DNA of 64,000 bases, from positions 24,672-88,671 of the forward strand of contig JAWUVZ010000070.1 in assembly GCA_034112105.1 (NCBI GenBank). The letters are read 5' to 3'. The translations under genes were made by a program, and so were the position numbers. The DNA comes from Glaciecola sp034112105. GTDB lineage: Bacteria; Pseudomonadota; Gammaproteobacteria; Enterobacterales; Alteromonadaceae. Below, in pieces: positions 63,375 through 64,000 of this stretch. Numbering within the stretch: the stretch's first letter is position 1; each line of letters opens with the position of its first letter. The notes below the pieces were generated by a model. The model was given only the letters and a program-made list of their open reading frames with translations. It searched no databases and was not told the origin of the DNA.

Positions 63375-63439
63375 TAAGCTCAAACAAGACACACCTATTT
63401 GATGGAAACATGAAAATAGGTGTGTCTTGTTTGAGCTTA
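63375..63439. repeat. Second perfect 26-bp inverted repeat built on two GACACACCT copies
   Basis: 63375-63400 is the exact reverse complement of 63414-63439, with a 13-base loop. Cores are 63388-63396 and 63418-63426. Lies between the terminators of the RND operon and rpoD, which are convergent. Confidence 0.9.
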
Positions 63440-63470
63440 CTTGGTTGAATATTTTTCGGGATGCATAAAA

Positions 63471-63494
63471 AAGCCCTAGTTTTACTTAGGGCTT
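63471..63494 (-). terminator. Intrinsic terminator of rpoD
   Basis: 8-bp stem (AAGCCCTA / TAGGGCTT) with an 8-base loop and, on the minus strand, a U-run. Confidence 0.85.
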
Positions 63495-63524
63495 CGGTAT
63501 TTTTACTTATTTAGCAAACAATTA

Positions 63525-64000
63525 CTATTCGTCTAAAAAGCTTCTTAATTGCTCAGAACGGCTGGGGTGACGTAATTTACGTAACGCCTTAGCTTCAATT
63601 TGTCTGATACGTTCGCGAGTAACGTCGAACTGCTTACCTACTTCTTCTAACGTATGGTCGGTGTTCATATCAATACCAAATCGCATTCTTAGAACCTTGG
63701 CTTCACGTGCCGTGAGGCCTGCCAATACTTCCTGAGTAGCATTTTTCAAGCTACCGCCGGTGGCAGAATCAAGAGGTTGAATTATAGTGCCGTCCTCAAT
63801 GAAATCTCCTAAGTGCGAATCTTCATCATCGCCAATTGGCGTTTCCATTGAGATAGGCTCTTTGGCAATTTTAAGCACCTTGCGTACTTTGTCTTCAGGC
63901 ATAACCATGCGTTCTGACAATTCTTCAGGTGTAGGCTCTCTACCCATTTCTTGCAGCATCTGACGCGAAATACGATTCAACTTATTAATCGTTTCAATCA
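63525..64000 (-). CDS. rpoD: RNA polymerase sigma-70 factor RpoD, C-terminal part (5' end outside window)
   Basis: The frame is open to the right edge; about 158 residues are seen. RISRQMLQEMGREPTPEEL and MPEDKVRKVLKIAKEPISM belong to region 3; GDDEDSHLGDFIEDGT to 3.2; VLAGLTAREAKVLRMRFGID and the region 4 helix-turn-helix LEEVGKQFDVTRERIRQ recognise the -35 element; the tail ends RHPSRSEQLRSFLDE. This is almost identical to E. coli RpoD, so it is the housekeeping sigma factor, not an RpoS paralogue. Confidence 0.97.
   Translation of the reverse strand, partial: IETINKLNRISRQMLQEMGREPTPEELSERMVMPEDKVRKVLKIAKEPISMETPIGDDEDSHLGDFIEDGTIIQPLDSATGGSLKNATQEVLAGLTAREAKVLRMRFGIDMNTDHTLEEVGKQFDVTRERIRQIEAKALRKLRHPSRSEQLRSFLDE

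Overview
The window looks like chromosome from a marine gammaproteobacterium of the Alteromonadales. The DNA is AT-rich. Several gene blocks match the Escherichia coli order (tolC | nudF-yqiB-yqiA-parE; epmB | efp-epmA; tamA-tamB). These sit beside genes typical of marine alteromonads: a PrsT-like TPR lipoprotein, a CcoG assembly factor, a B12-riboswitch-controlled BtuB and a REP-type tyrosine transposase relative. Coding is dense, with no phage, plasmid, rRNA, tRNA or CRISPR. Identifications rest on reading the proteins and on family knowledge; no search was run.

Layout. 0-4.9 kb: tamA (cut by the edge) and tamB, outer-membrane protein assembly. 5-8.7 kb: a minus-strand operon with an HlyD-type fusion protein, a C39-peptidase ABC exporter and a 73-residue LuxR-type regulator, behind repeated operator-like sites. 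9-17.2 kb: a large periplasmic propeller-amidohydrolase, a transglutaminase-like protein with cysG, and the DEAD-box helicase deaD. 17.4-21.1 kb: PrsT-like lipoprotein and a one-domain voltage-gated cation channel. 21.3-28.1 kb: tolC, then nudF-yqiB-yqiA-parE and an unknown exported protein. 28.1-29.9 kb: Y1 transposase-like gene and two small unknowns. 29.9-33.8 kb: EF-P and its lysylation enzymes (epmB, efp, epmA), a GGCT-fold protein and a GNAT. 33.9-41.8 kb: aldehyde dehydrogenase plus acetolactate-synthase-like enzyme, cyclophilin, rlmG, AlkB-like dioxygenase, BolA, SulP transporter. 41.9-47.2 kb: parvulin, lipoprotein methyltransferase, two DsbA paralogues, btuB with riboswitch. 47.2-53.9 kb: srkA, ccoG, small exported unknowns, ybaK, GNAT, galM, Lrp regulator. 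54-58.9 kb: methionine gamma-lyase, EamA transporter, acyl-CoA dehydrogenase, degenerate Nudix lipoprotein. 59-64 kb: RND efflux pair and the 3' part of rpoD.

The most unusual signal is a short dispersed repeat, core GACACACCT (reverse AGGTGTGTC), usually with an AT-rich flank giving AATAAAGACACACCT or AACAAAGACACACCT. I count 30 exact cores by eye, against about 0.5 expected by chance for a 9-mer on both strands of 64 kb. Eighteen are intergenic, several as inverted pairs forming hairpins (two with perfect 26-bp stems). Twelve lie inside genes, mostly encoding Asp-Thr-Pro after Lys, and several replace residues without changing length relative to the E. coli homologue. This pattern is like the DNA uptake sequences of Haemophilus and Neisseria more than like a transposon. 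I propose it as a candidate DNA uptake signal; a REP element mobilised by the Y1 transposase-like protein at 28-29 kb is the main alternative.
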